Source: an uncultured Chitinophagaceae bacterium
GTDB taxonomy: Bacteria; Bacteroidota; Bacteroidia; Chitinophagales; Chitinophagaceae
Assembly (NCBI GenBank): GCA_937862815.1
Contig: CALMED010000002.1
Location: 310,001-374,000, forward strand
Length of the DNA stretch: 64,000 nt
Reading direction: 5' to 3'
Positions 19,512 to 28,980 of this stretch are shown one piece after another (the stretch's first letter is position 1; every line of letters begins with the position of its first letter). Position numbers and translations under genes: made by a program. The notes under the pieces are model-generated. The model was not told the DNA's origin. It ran no database searches and was given only the letters and a program-made list of their open reading frames with translations.

Positions 19512-20522
19512 ATGACAAAGAAGTATAATCAGCTCACCCTGGAGCAAAGGTACAAGATTGAAGCGCTTATCAAAGCCGGTCATACACAATCGGCAATTGC
19601 CGACCTGCTCGGGGTACACCGAAGTACCATTTGCCGGGAATTGAACCGAAATGCACCAAAAAGGGGGATTGGGGCAGGCCAATATCAGGCCCCAAAAGCC
19701 GATCAAAAAGCCAGGCAGCGCCACCTCAAAAAACCCAAACATATCCGGCTCACGCCCGATCTTAAGCAACAGGCTTGCCTGTGGATGGAGGAGCGGCGAT
19801 TTAGTCCGGAGTTGATAGGTGCCGAATGGAAGAAGCAGGGTATTGACGGGGTTAGCCACGAGACCCTCTGCCGCTTTATCTGGGACTGCAAGCACTCCAA
19901 CAAGAGTATCCATAAGGAGTACAAAAACCTATACACCTACCTGCGCCATGGCCGCCGCAAGCGTAAACGGGGGAATTATAAAGACTTCAGGGGTATGATA
20001 CCGAACCGAGTGCCCATAGATAAAAGGCCAAAAATTGTCGAAAAACGCAAGCGTTTTGGCGACCTGGAAGCAGGTCTTGTGATGGGCAAAGCACATGGCT
20101 CCGCACTGCTGGTAACTACCGATCGTGCTACACTGTTGACTACAATTGAAAAGCTTACCGCTAAAGATGCCAGCCAGGTCAGGCGGAAATTGATAGCCCG
20201 GCTAAAAAAGCTGCCCTCGCTGAAAACGATCACCTTCGATAATGACCAGGCCTTCCGATACCACGGGATCATTGCCAAGGAACTGAATGTAAGAACCTAT
20301 TTTACCCGGCCCTACACCTCACAGGATAAAGGAACCGTGGAAAAAAGAAATGGGATCATCCGGATGTTCTTTCCCCCAAAGACCGACTTTAAACTGATTG
20401 ACAAAGCCGAAATCAAGCGGGTGGAAAAAGAACTCAATAATCGTCCAGTCCGAAAATTTGGTTACCTGAATCCAAATGAAGTATTTTCACGATGGAAAGG
20501 TAGTGTTGCACTTACGGGTTGA
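19512..20522 (+). CDS. IS30-family transposase
   Basis: A 336-aa DDE transposase that cuts and joins the element ends. The N-terminal helix-turn-helix (about 8-45; LTLEQRYKIEALIKAGHTQS, then HRSTICREL) is the family's end-binding domain. The catalytic triad is Asp184 (FGDLEAG), Asp243 (TFDNDQAF) and Glu277 (GTVEKRNG), followed by IIRMFFPPKTDF, the usual IS30 ending. The frame is uninterrupted and the length is typical (about 320-350 aa), so it may still be active. The stop lies inside the right terminal repeat. Confidence 0.95.
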   Translation: MTKKYNQLTLEQRYKIEALIKAGHTQSAIADLLGVHRSTICRELNRNAPKRGIGAGQYQAPKADQKARQRHLKKPKHIRLTPDLKQQACLWMEERRFSPELIGAEWKKQGIDGVSHETLCRFIWDCKHSNKSIHKEYKNLYTYLRHGRRKRKRGNYKDFRGMIPNRVPIDKRPKIVEKRKRFGDLEAGLVMGKAHGSALLVTTDRATLLTTIEKLTAKDASQVRRKLIARLKKLPSLKTITFDNDQAFRYHGIIAKELNVRTYFTRPYTSQDKGTVEKRNGIIRMFFPPKTDFKLIDKAEIKRVEKELNNRPVRKFGYLNPNEVFSRWKGSVALTG

Positions 20523-20524
20523 AC
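20504..20524 (-). repeat. IS30 right terminal inverted repeat
   Basis: Inverted copy of the left end; it overlaps the last codons of the transposase gene. Confidence 0.8.
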
Positions 20525-20575
20525 ACAGCAAGAGTTATATCGGTAAATTCGGAATTTTGATCAATTCATTAGCGT

Positions 20576-21154
20576 TTGACTGTACTTTCTGCATATGAGG
20601 ATCGCGACTTGCTGGCCCTGCTCAGGGACGACAGCCGGGAGGCGTTTGAAGAGATTTACCGGCGCCACTGGATGTCGTTGTTGAATGCTGTTTACAAGCG
20701 AATGAAGCAGTCGGATGCCAGCAAGGATATTGTACAGGATGTACTGGCGGATTTATGGATCCGCCGGCATGAAGTTAAAATAGAAAATCTTTCGGCATAC
20801 CTGCACACGGCGGTCCGGTTTCAGGTGTTTAAGCTGGTAGCCCGCGGTAAGCCGGCTGAAGCCTTCAGCAGCCTCTATCATGTCATGGCCGGGGGGAATT
20901 TTACGGCCGATCACATTGTTGCGGAGAAAGAGCTCGGCGAACTGGCCCGGGCCTGGTTTGCCACCCTGCCAGCGAAAAGAAAGGAAATTTTTATCCTGTA
21001 TTACCGCGATCAGCTCCCCACCCGTGAAATTGCCAGGCGGCTGGGACTTTCTCAAAAAACGGTTCAGAATCAATTAGGTATGGCATCACGCAGCCTTTGG
21101 GAGCAAATCGTTACCTCCCTGCTTTTGGCATCGGCTGCAGCAGACATCCTCTGA
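20576..21154 (+). CDS. ECF RNA polymerase sigma factor (FecI-like)
   Basis: A 192-aa sigma-70 family ECF factor. Region 2 lies at about 20-90 (AFEEIYRRHWMSLLNAVYKR, then KDIVQDVLADLWIRR) and region 4 at about 125-180 (LPAKRKEIFILYYRD, then TREIARRLGLSQKTVQNQL). It is followed by a FecR gene and a SusC gene with an STN domain. This is the Bacteroidota trans-envelope signalling set in which the receptor relays substrate binding to FecR and then to the sigma factor. The start is TTG at 20576: a stop codon lies two codons upstream and the next in-frame ATG would cut into region 2. The insertion sequence ends only 51 bp upstream, so the native promoter may have been displaced. Confidence 0.9.
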   Translation: MTVLSAYEDRDLLALLRDDSREAFEEIYRRHWMSLLNAVYKRMKQSDASKDIVQDVLADLWIRRHEVKIENLSAYLHTAVRFQVFKLVARGKPAEAFSSLYHVMAGGNFTADHIVAEKELGELARAWFATLPAKRKEIFILYYRDQLPTREIARRLGLSQKTVQNQLGMASRSLWEQIVTSLLLASAAADIL

Positions 21155-21215
21155 TCAAAATTTTTTTTCTGGTTTTTGGGAGTATGGACTCTTTTTGGTA
21201 CATACTGCAAAGGCT

Positions 21216-22385
21216 ATGTTTATGGCACGTTCCCGTTCAGAAAAAATGCTGGCTTCTCTTGCTCAAAAGTATGTGCAGGGAAAAGCGACCGCTGCAGAGA
21301 AAGCATTTCTTGAAAAGTACTATGGCTCCTTTGAAAAGGAGCAGGGCTTTCCTCTGGCACCGTCTGAGGAGGCGGCGCTGGAGCAGGAAATGCTTGAACT
21401 TACCTGGAAGAAAGCTGAACCCCCGGTTATCCGTATATACCAACGTAGTTGGTTCCGGATAGCCGCCAGCGTGGTTTTGTTACTTGCCGCAGGAATCAGT
21501 TATCTTATTATCAGCAGGCAGCCGCTACCGGTTGTGGTTGCCCCGGCAAACGTCATTGACTTTGCTCCGGGCGGCGATAAGGCGTTTCTCACCTTGTCGG
21601 ATGGCACAACGATCCTTCTGGACAGCGCTGTAAATGGTAACCTGGTCCGTGAGGGGGATGTGGTTGTTCAAAAGATGGATGGGCAATTATCTTATGCGGG
21701 GGAAGATCCTTCCGGGGAAGTACATTATAATACGATCACCACTCCGAAAGGCGGTAAGTATCAGTTAATTCTGGCAGATGGCTCAAAAGTCTGGTTAAAC
21801 GCCTCTTCCTCCCTCCGTTATCCGGCTGCCTTCACCGGTAAGGACCGGGTGGTGGAGTTGACAGGGGAGGCTTATTTTGAAGTGAAAACAGATAGGGCGC
21901 GCCCGTTCCGGGTAGTTCTACCCGGCGGCGGCGGAGTAGAAGTGCTGGGTACACATTTCAACATCAATTCCTATTCCGATGAGCCGACGGTAAATACCAC
22001 CTTATTCGAAGGAAAAGTAAGGGTGGTTGCCGCGTCTTCCCGTGAACCCGGCAGATACCAGGTCTTGCTGCCCGGTCAGCAAGCCAGGCAAGGCCCGGCC
22101 GGCCAGATCAGCATCAATAACAATGCCGATCTGGAGCAGGTGATTGCATGGAAAAACGGGAAGTTCCTTTTTGGCGATTCCATGGATATGGAAGAAATCA
22201 TGCGCCAGTTGGCCCGCTGGTATGATGTGGAGGTTGAATTCCATGCTAAGATAACCGAGTTCATCGGCGGGTCTATTTCCCGTGATGTTAACGCATCACA
22301 GGTTTTTCATATGCTGGAGGAAACTGGTGCCGTGAAATTCAAAATAGAGGGAAGGAAAGTCATTGTAATGGCTCATAATAAATAA
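21216..22385 (+). CDS. FecR-family anti-sigma factor
   Basis: A 389-aa inner-membrane protein that holds the ECF sigma factor inactive and responds to the outer-membrane receptor. It has a cytoplasmic N-terminal helical part (1-78), one membrane helix (about 79-99, WFRIAASVVLLLAAGISYLI) and a periplasmic FecR domain at about 165-265, including TPKGGKYQLILADGSKVWLN and LTGEAYFEVKTD. The C-terminal DUF4974-like domain (about 320-389) contains MEEIMRQLARWYDVEVEF, which resembles a secretin/STN fold. ATG at 21216 was chosen; ATG 21222 and TTG 21195 are alternatives. It lies 61 bp after the sigma gene and is probably co-transcribed. Confidence 0.92.
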   Translation: MFMARSRSEKMLASLAQKYVQGKATAAEKAFLEKYYGSFEKEQGFPLAPSEEAALEQEMLELTWKKAEPPVIRIYQRSWFRIAASVVLLLAAGISYLIISRQPLPVVVAPANVIDFAPGGDKAFLTLSDGTTILLDSAVNGNLVREGDVVVQKMDGQLSYAGEDPSGEVHYNTITTPKGGKYQLILADGSKVWLNASSSLRYPAAFTGKDRVVELTGEAYFEVKTDRARPFRVVLPGGGGVEVLGTHFNINSYSDEPTVNTTLFEGKVRVVAASSREPGRYQVLLPGQQARQGPAGQISINNNADLEQVIAWKNGKFLFGDSMDMEEIMRQLARWYDVEVEFHAKITEFIGGSISRDVNASQVFHMLEETGAVKFKIEGRKVIVMAHNK

Positions 22386-22520
22386 ATACATGTTTAGCCG
22401 GTACAAAACGCCCCGGGTTGGAGCCGGGGCGAGGTTGGAAGGCTAATCAACGTGTTGTCCGCTAAGACTGCTCATTGTTTAACCAAAACCATTTCCGGGG
22501 TAACCGGAAAGCACAAAGTT

Positions 22521-25500
22521 ATGCATTTCAGAACTTTTTGTGCCAGCCCGCATGACGTGGGGGCTGAAACGAACAAAACCTGCCTGTCGGCACGACAGGC
22601 GCTGCTTACGATGAAGTTTATTATTGTCTTTTTGTTTATTGCCAGTATGCAGGTTGGCGCTACGGGTTATTCTCAGGTAACGATATCTGCCAGGGATATT
22701 CCGATACGTACGGTATTCAAGCAGATTCAAAAGCAAACCGGGTATGACTTCCTGTATCGGGTAAAGCTGTTGGAACAAGCAGGTAATGTAAGCATTGAAT
22801 TGCAGAATGTGAGTCTGGAAATGGCTCTACATGAATGTTTGAAGGATAAACCACTTTCCTACCAGGTTTACGAAAAAACCGTAGTGATTAAGGCTAAAGA
22901 GCAGGCTGCTGATTTGCGACTGCCCTTGGTTGCAGACGCTGTAGCTGTGCAGCCGCCTGTTGAAGTTACGGGCCGTGTATTAAATGAAAAAGGAGAACCG
23001 ATGGATGGTGTCACCGTAAGCGTAAAGGGAACAGCAGTGGCTGTGAGCACCAATAACCGGGGGGAGTTTCGCATCAGTGTACCGGATCTGAATGCTACAC
23101 TTATTTTGACAGCAGTTACAATTGAAACTGTTGAGTTTAAGCTAAATGGCAGAGCAACCTTGACTGTTACGGTTAAGGAAAAAATAACTTCTGGCGATGA
23201 AGTGTTAGTAACCTCTTACAATACAGGCTACCAATCGGTTTCCCGCGAGCGAAGTGCTGGTGCGTTTGCTTCACCCAACAAAGTAATTGTCCAGGACCGC
23301 TCCAGCAGTGCGAGTGTATTGCCCCGTTTGGAAGGACTTATTCCTGGATTTGCGATCAATTTCAATACCGGTTCCACTCCAACCGGAAATAACAGGCTTT
23401 CTACCGGTGAAGGTAATTCCAACCAGTACATCATTAGGGGGATTGGTTCTATACAGTCAGAACGAGCTCCGCTTTATGTGGTGAACGGGATTATTCAGGA
23501 TGATATCAGTTCACTGAATGCAAATGATGTGGAGGATATTACTGTACTGCGGGATGCAACGGCCGCTTCTATATGGGGGGCCCGGGCAGCGAATGGAGTA
23601 ATTATTATTACTACCAAGCGAGGGGCTAAAAATGAAAAAATAAAAGTGCAATACGATGCGTTTTACAATATGCAGGGTAAGCCTGACTATAATTATTTTC
23701 CTCGCATGTCGAGTGCAGAGTTCATCACAACTGCAAGGGAAGTTTTTGATCCGGTAGCTTTTCCATGGAATACCGTATCAACCTTTACGAATGCTACTTC
23801 CGGCGCCGGTATACCACCGCATGAAGTTATTCTTTACAATCAATCAAGAGGGTTGATAACGGCAGCGCAGGCCAATGCACAACTGGACAGCCTATCTGCG
23901 CTTAGCAATAATCAGCAAATTGGTGATTTGTTCTTCAGAAATCAATCCCTCATCAACCAGACAATTTCCATTCGTGGGGGTGGTAACATTCATACTTTTT
24001 ATGGTTCTTTTTCCTATACCAACAATCAAAGCTTTATTCCTGGTGAGAAAAATGAGCAGTTTACTGTTAACCTCCGGCAGGATTTTAACATGAACAACCG
24101 GGTAAAATTATTTGTTATAACAGACCTTGCCAATAATGTGAGTTCCAATAAGCGGGCCGTTGTTGTTGATAACCGCTTCCTGCCTTATCAGCTTTTTGAG
24201 GACAATGCCGGAAACAGGCCGGATATGTCGTACCTCAGTTTTATTACAAACGATTCGGTCAGAAATGCATTTGAAACAAGAAGCAGGCTCAATCTCAAGT
24301 ACAATCCGCTCGATGAATTTGACCGTGGTTCAACAAGTAATAATGGTATTTTGGCACGTGTCACTTCGGGGTTAACGGTTCGTTTTTCCAAGGGACTGCG
24401 TTTTGAAGGTACCTACGGGTATGCAAGAGGTGGAAATACCACTACTGAATACGATGCGCAAAATAGTTTTCCGGTAAGGAGTACGCTGGTGCAGTTTACC
24501 CAGGCGCCTGTTGCACCCTCCACTATACCTACTTATTTTTTACCTACCACGGGTGGACAGTTTTCGAAGACAGATGTATTGCAACGCAGATGGACTGTAC
24601 GTAATCAGCTTGTGTTTGACACGTCATTGGCTAAAGGCAAGCACCAGATTACATTACTGGCAGGACAGGAAGCGCAGGAAAACTTCTCCAATAATACCAA
24701 TTCAGTCGTGCGGGGTTATAATCCGCTCCTGTTGACTTTCCAGAATGTAGATTACAATTCACTGGCCACAACAGGGGTATCCAATCCGGTGGCTCCGCGC
24801 AATACGGGCAACCGCAGTCTGCTGACAAATCCCGTTTTCAGCGAGTCTGAACTCCTCACACGGGTTCGTTCTTACTATGCCAATGCAGGCTACACATTTC
24901 TGCGCAGGTACACCTTAAACGGAAGTTTGCGGAACGACGAATCCAATCTGTTTGGCATTAACAGGTCCGCCCAGCGCCGGCCCGTATGGAGCATTGGTGG
25001 CCGTTGGCTCATAAGTGGCGAACAAATGCTCCAAAAGGCAGGCTGGATCAATACGCTGGCCCTGCGAACCACCTATGGCATTACCGGAAATGCTCCATCA
25101 CCCGGTTCAGCTACTACTTCTGATGTATTGGTTGCTGCTATTTCTAACTTCGCACCCGGTCCGGGTCTGAATATTTCCACTTTTGCAAACAGGGCGCTTA
25201 CCTGGGAGCGCACTGAGAATATCAATATAGGAGTTGACTTCGCATTTTTTAAACGGAAATTATACGGTTCACTGGATTTATACGAGCGCTTTACCTCTGA
25301 TCTGATAGGTCAGTTGCCGGTTAATTTTATTGCAGGGGCATCAAATATTATAGGCAACTTTGGCGATATGAAAAATAGGGGTGTGGAGCTTTCTCTTACC
25401 TCAGTAAATATTTCAGGTAGGAAGCTACAATGGCAAAGTACCCTCAATATAGGATATAACAGGAATCGAATTATCCGCCTGCAGCAGATTACAGCCGTTG

Positions 25501-26252
25501 ATAATCTTTCGCGTCTGGTACAGCAAACCAAGTATCTCGAGGGTTATCCTGCATTGTCAATTTTTGCTTATAACTGGGCTGGACTGGATAATCTTGGCGA
25601 TCCGCAGATATTTCTGTCCGATGGTTCCCTGTACAAGGCTGCAGCAACAACTAATCTTTCAATAGATGCCGGCCGCTTTATGGGCACATTTCAGCCACTT
25701 TGGAATGGTGCTTTATTGAATTTTGTGTCATATAAACAGTTTAGTCTTTCTTCCAGCATCATCTTTAATCTGGGTCATTTTGGTAGAGTTGATGTAATGC
25801 AGAATGCAAACGGCCGTACAAATGTTAACCGGGTCGATTTTACACAAGGGTCGTATCCGCGTCTCATTACCGGAAATCTGCACCGTGATCTTGTAAGAAG
25901 GTGGAGACAGCCCGGTGATGAAGCTTTCACAGATGTGCCTTCCTACATTACCACTAATACCAACCGAAGAAATACAGCCTATTATTACTTTGGAAGTAAT
26001 AATGTATACAACGCATCCTTTGCCAAGTTACGCGACCTGACGCTTTCCTACGGTATTCCACAGTCTGTTCTGAAGCGGCTGAAGACCGACGAAATCCGCT
26101 TCCGGGTTCAGGTTGCCAATGTTATGCTCTGGAGAGCAAATAAGCTGGGTCTTGATCCGGAATTTCAGACCACAGATATCAACTTCACCAACGAAAGGAG
26201 AATGCGTGTAGGGCAGGGTGCTCTGACCTTTGGTGTTAATATTAAATTCTAA
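22521..26252 (+). CDS. SusC/RagA-type TonB-linked outer-membrane transporter with STN domain
   Basis: A 1243-aa outer-membrane importer. After a long n-region signal peptide (hydrophobic core about 31-48) come an STN signalling domain (about 53-125; VTISARDIPIRTVFKQIQKQ), a CarboxypepD_reg-like beta domain (about 148-235; VTGRVLNEKGEPMDGVTVSV) and the TonB plug (about 255-370; YIIRGIGSIQ, ITVLRDATAASIWGARAANGVI). A large beta-barrel ends GALTFGVNIKF. SusC proteins pair with a SusD lipoprotein lid to import oligosaccharides or peptides. The STN domain links this one to the FecR/sigma pair upstream. The first ATG with a plausible signal was chosen; GTG 22452 is an alternative. The stop overlaps the next gene (TAATG). 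Confidence 0.95.
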   Translation: MHFRTFCASPHDVGAETNKTCLSARQALLTMKFIIVFLFIASMQVGATGYSQVTISARDIPIRTVFKQIQKQTGYDFLYRVKLLEQAGNVSIELQNVSLEMALHECLKDKPLSYQVYEKTVVIKAKEQAADLRLPLVADAVAVQPPVEVTGRVLNEKGEPMDGVTVSVKGTAVAVSTNNRGEFRISVPDLNATLILTAVTIETVEFKLNGRATLTVTVKEKITSGDEVLVTSYNTGYQSVSRERSAGAFASPNKVIVQDRSSSASVLPRLEGLIPGFAINFNTGSTPTGNNRLSTGEGNSNQYIIRGIGSIQSERAPLYVVNGIIQDDISSLNANDVEDITVLRDATAASIWGARAANGVIIITTKRGAKNEKIKVQYDAFYNMQGKPDYNYFPRMSSAEFITTAREVFDPVAFPWNTVSTFTNATSGAGIPPHEVILYNQSRGLITAAQANAQLDSLSALSNNQQIGDLFFRNQSLINQTISIRGGGNIHTFYGSFSYTNNQSFIPGEKNEQFTVNLRQDFNMNNRVKLFVITDLANNVSSNKRAVVVDNRFLPYQLFEDNAGNRPDMSYLSFITNDSVRNAFETRSRLNLKYNPLDEFDRGSTSNNGILARVTSGLTVRFSKGLRFEGTYGYARGGNTTTEYDAQNSFPVRSTLVQFTQAPVAPSTIPTYFLPTTGGQFSKTDVLQRRWTVRNQLVFDTSLAKGKHQITLLAGQEAQENFSNNTNSVVRGYNPLLLTFQNVDYNSLATTGVSNPVAPRNTGNRSLLTNPVFSESELLTRVRSYYANAGYTFLRRYTLNGSLRNDESNLFGINRSAQRRPVWSIGGRWLISGEQMLQKAGWINTLALRTTYGITGNAPSPGSATTSDVLVAAISNFAPGPGLNISTFANRALTWERTENINIGVDFAFFKRKLYGSLDLYERFTSDLIGQLPVNFIAGASNIIGNFGDMKNRGVELSLTSVNISGRKLQWQSTLNIGYNRNRIIRLQQITAVDNLSRLVQQTKYLEGYPALSIFAYNWAGLDNLGDPQIFLSDGSLYKAAATTNLSIDAGRFMGTFQPLWNGALLNFVSYKQFSLSSSIIFNLGHFGRVDVMQNANGRTNVNRVDFTQGSYPRLITGNLHRDLVRRWRQPGDEAFTDVPSYITTNTNRRNTAYYYFGSNNVYNASFAKLRDLTLSYGIPQSVLKRLKTDEIRFRVQVANVMLWRANKLGLDPEFQTTDINFTNERRMRVGQGALTFGVNIKF

Positions 26253-27721
26253 TGCTAAAACATTTTTATATGAAAAATTTTATTAAGGCAAGCATTCCAA
26301 TACTGGTACTTTTAACCTTTATCTTACTGCTTGGTTCCTGTAAAAAAGGTTTTCTGGATGTTACACCTAAAGGGAGGCTGATTGCCATCAAAACGGCAGA
26401 TTATGATTTAATGCTCAACTCTCCGAACCTTATTAATTACGGTCTAGCACCTTTACTTACAGCACTTGGCGATGAAGTTATTGCACGGGAGCCTTTTTTT
26501 GGTGTCCGTCCTTTGCTTGACCAGCGTCTATTCCGGTATGAAGACGATATATATAATCCGGAAGATGATCCCACACAGCTAAACAATCATATTCGTGTTC
26601 TTTATCACTACAATAAAATCATCAATGAAGTGATGAAGTCGGAAGATGGATCAGAGATCCAAAAGAAAGCGATATTGGCTGAAGCGCTTACCGGAAGAGC
26701 CTGGATTTACTTAGGCTTGTCGAACATGTTTACTAAACCCTTTAATCCGGCTACGGCAGCCACAGATCCGGGATTTCCACTCATAACAGAAGCTGATATC
26801 ACACGAACTCCTTACGCCCGCGGTACAGTGCAGGCGGTTTATGATCTGATGATTAGTGATTTAATTACTGCTATTCCGGATTTGCCGTCTGTTATAACAT
26901 CCCGGCACCGTGCTTCAAAAGCCGTAGCGCAAGCCCTGCTCGGTAAAGTGTACCTTGCTATGGGTAGGTATGCCGATGCATTGCCGGTTCTGGAAGCCGC
27001 TATCGGTACCATCACTTCCAATACGGGCCTTCCTACACGACTGTATGATTATAATATTGAGATGTTTGCGGGAGGAGTAATGTTCTCATCCACTATGGCT
27101 ACAAATGGTCCTTTGGTTCCCACATCTCCCAATTTTATAGAGAGTCTCTATGGCAGGCAGGAAACTAATTTGACTAATGCAAACATTAATAATTATTTTG
27201 TTTTATCTCCTCAGGCGGGTGCTCTGTACGCGGCAACCGATCACCGCCGCAGATTCTACAATAATGTAAACCTCTCCTATCCGGCAGGTAGTTTGAGGAG
27301 GCTGGCCCCCTTTATTCAGCAGACCGGGATCAATATTCCGGAAGTGTACCTGATGCGGGCAGAGTGCAGGGCCAGAGCCAATAATTTGTATGGAGCAGGA
27401 AGTGCTGAAACAGACCTTGTCTTTTTGAGGCAGCGGCGTTTGCCGCTTGCGAATGCAGCAATACCCACCGGTCTCTCGCAGGAGCAGCTTATCAGGTATG
27501 TAATAGAAGAGCGTTTGAGGGAACTTGCTTTTACAGGGATCCGTTGGTTTGACATGCGGAGGTTGTCGCTGGATCCCTTATACAGTAACACCACCTACAT
27601 ACACAAACTTTATTTTGCAGATGGTACGGTTACAGATTTTCCATTGCGCCCGGAACGGCTCACCCTCCGGATACCCGGCCGCATTCTCCGTGATAATCCA
27701 GGCATGGAAGATAACCCTTAA
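26252..27721 (+). CDS. SusD/RagB-type surface lipoprotein
   Basis: A 489-aa lipoprotein, the substrate-binding lid of the SusC transporter. The signal ends in LLLGSC (lipid-modified Cys30), followed by KKGFLDVTPKG, the classic SusD N-terminus. TPR-like helices follow (EALTGRAWIYLGLSNMF, ASKAVAQALLGKVYLAMGRY) and then the C-terminal conserved IPEVYLMRAECRAR ... RYVIEERLRELAFTGIRWFDMRRL segment. The ATG overlaps the SusC stop by one base, indicating translational coupling. An in-frame ATG at 26270 (MKNFIKAS) is also possible. The substrate cannot be read from sequence; the neighbouring peptidase suggests peptides. Confidence 0.95.
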   Translation: MLKHFYMKNFIKASIPILVLLTFILLLGSCKKGFLDVTPKGRLIAIKTADYDLMLNSPNLINYGLAPLLTALGDEVIAREPFFGVRPLLDQRLFRYEDDIYNPEDDPTQLNNHIRVLYHYNKIINEVMKSEDGSEIQKKAILAEALTGRAWIYLGLSNMFTKPFNPATAATDPGFPLITEADITRTPYARGTVQAVYDLMISDLITAIPDLPSVITSRHRASKAVAQALLGKVYLAMGRYADALPVLEAAIGTITSNTGLPTRLYDYNIEMFAGGVMFSSTMATNGPLVPTSPNFIESLYGRQETNLTNANINNYFVLSPQAGALYAATDHRRRFYNNVNLSYPAGSLRRLAPFIQQTGINIPEVYLMRAECRARANNLYGAGSAETDLVFLRQRRLPLANAAIPTGLSQEQLIRYVIEERLRELAFTGIRWFDMRRLSLDPLYSNTTYIHKLYFADGTVTDFPLRPERLTLRIPGRILRDNPGMEDNP

Positions 27722-27784
27722 TAAACAGGTTGCATATAAGCCTGGATTTCTTATACACTACTCTGATTTATTTAAATTTTTAAG

Positions 27785-28918
27785 ATGAAAATTCATGGTC
27801 TGCTGCTCTTGGTGCCGGCTTTGGCTTGCACCGTTGGCACCTATGCACAAAAAATTAAGATTCTCGGTAAAGTCACAAGGGAACAGCCGGTAAAAATGGT
27901 CTACCTCAATTATGAAATTGGCGAGGAAAGAATGCGTGACAGTACAAAGCTGAAGAATGGGAAATTCCGTTTTTTGATTCATACTAATGAGGTGGTGCAG
28001 GCAAATCTGATGTTTCATTTCGACCCGGAGCCGGGTAAAAAAAACCCACGTATTGAAATGAAATCCTTTTATATGGAGCCGGGCCGTATAGCGGTGGTGG
28101 TTAAAGATTCCCTGAAATTTGCTGCCATCCGCGGTTCAAATGCACAGCTCGAACACGAGCGTCTTTCGGTTCAGCTGGAGCCCTATAATTCAAGAATGGC
28201 GGAAATTACGAAAACAACGTTTGAATTACTCCGCCAAAACAAGCGGGACGAAGCAAAGAAGTTTGGTATTTCACTACAGGATGTGGAGCGGGCCAAAAAG
28301 GAAGAGGTGCTGTTCCCTTATGTGGTTAATAATCCGCAGTCGCCCATAGCCCTGAGCGTTTTGATGCAATATGCCGGCTTTGATTTTGACGGGTATAAAC
28401 TGGATACAGTTTTTAAAAAGTTGCCACAGGAAGTTCAAACAACTGCAACAGGTCTTTCTTTTTTGAAAAAGATTGAATTAGCAAAAAAGTCCGGGGTGGG
28501 TGTATATGCCCAGCCTTTTACACAGGCAGATACCGCGGGTAACCCGGTTTCACTTGCTTCATTCCGCGGACAGTATGTTTTAATTGATTTCTGGGCCAGC
28601 TGGTGTGCACCTTGTCGTTCGGAAAATCCAAATCTTGTCAGCGTTTTTCACCGCTACAAAGAGCGCGGGTTCACGATTCTGGGCGTTTCGCTGGACCGGC
28701 CCGGCGCCCGCCGCCAGTGGATAGAGGCAATCCGTGATGACCGGCTTGCCTGGACGCAGGTAAGCGACCTGCAGTTCTGGAATAACGAAGTGGCCAGGTT
28801 GTACGGTATCACCGCTATTCCCCAGAATTTTTTAGTGAATCCGGAGGGGAAGATAATCGCCAAAAACCTCAAGGGTGAAAAACTACGGGAGTACTTGGCA
28901 GAATTATTTGATAAGTAA
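27785..28918 (+). CDS. TlpA-like thioredoxin-fold protein with DUF4369-like N-terminus
   Basis: A 377-aa exported protein. The signal peptide ends at about residue 21 (TYAQ). A beta-rich DUF4369-like domain spans about 23-125, then a helical linker, and a C-terminal TlpA/ResA-like thioredoxin domain (about 240-377) with active site WCAPC (Cys274, Cys277) in LIDFWASWCAPCRSENP and cis-Pro loop TAIPQNFLV. It is expected to reduce or exchange disulfides in the periplasm. Proteins of this layout are frequent companions of SusCD pairs. It lies 63 bp after SusD in the same direction. Confidence 0.92.
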   Translation: MKIHGLLLLVPALACTVGTYAQKIKILGKVTREQPVKMVYLNYEIGEERMRDSTKLKNGKFRFLIHTNEVVQANLMFHFDPEPGKKNPRIEMKSFYMEPGRIAVVVKDSLKFAAIRGSNAQLEHERLSVQLEPYNSRMAEITKTTFELLRQNKRDEAKKFGISLQDVERAKKEEVLFPYVVNNPQSPIALSVLMQYAGFDFDGYKLDTVFKKLPQEVQTTATGLSFLKKIELAKKSGVGVYAQPFTQADTAGNPVSLASFRGQYVLIDFWASWCAPCRSENPNLVSVFHRYKERGFTILGVSLDRPGARRQWIEAIRDDRLAWTQVSDLQFWNNEVARLYGITAIPQNFLVNPEGKIIAKNLKGEKLREYLAELFDK

Positions 28919-28980
28919 GACAACCTGCACCTCATTTTTTTCACCTCGTCATTATTCAAACATAGTTAATTCAAACAAAG

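Larger units (their letters stand above)
19391..20524 (+). mobile_element. IS30-family insertion sequence
   Basis: A 1.13-kb element bounded by imperfect terminal inverted repeats: left GTTCAAGTCATAAGTGCAACA, right end reading inward GTTCAACCCGTAAGTGCAACA (17 of 21 matching; shown split here as the first six bases GTTCAA and last eleven TAAGTGCAACA identical). One full-length transposase lies inside. No clear short target duplication flanks it (TAA left, ACA right), so it may be old, or it may have been altered by recombination. It lies 52 bp upstream of the ECF sigma gene. Confidence 0.85.
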
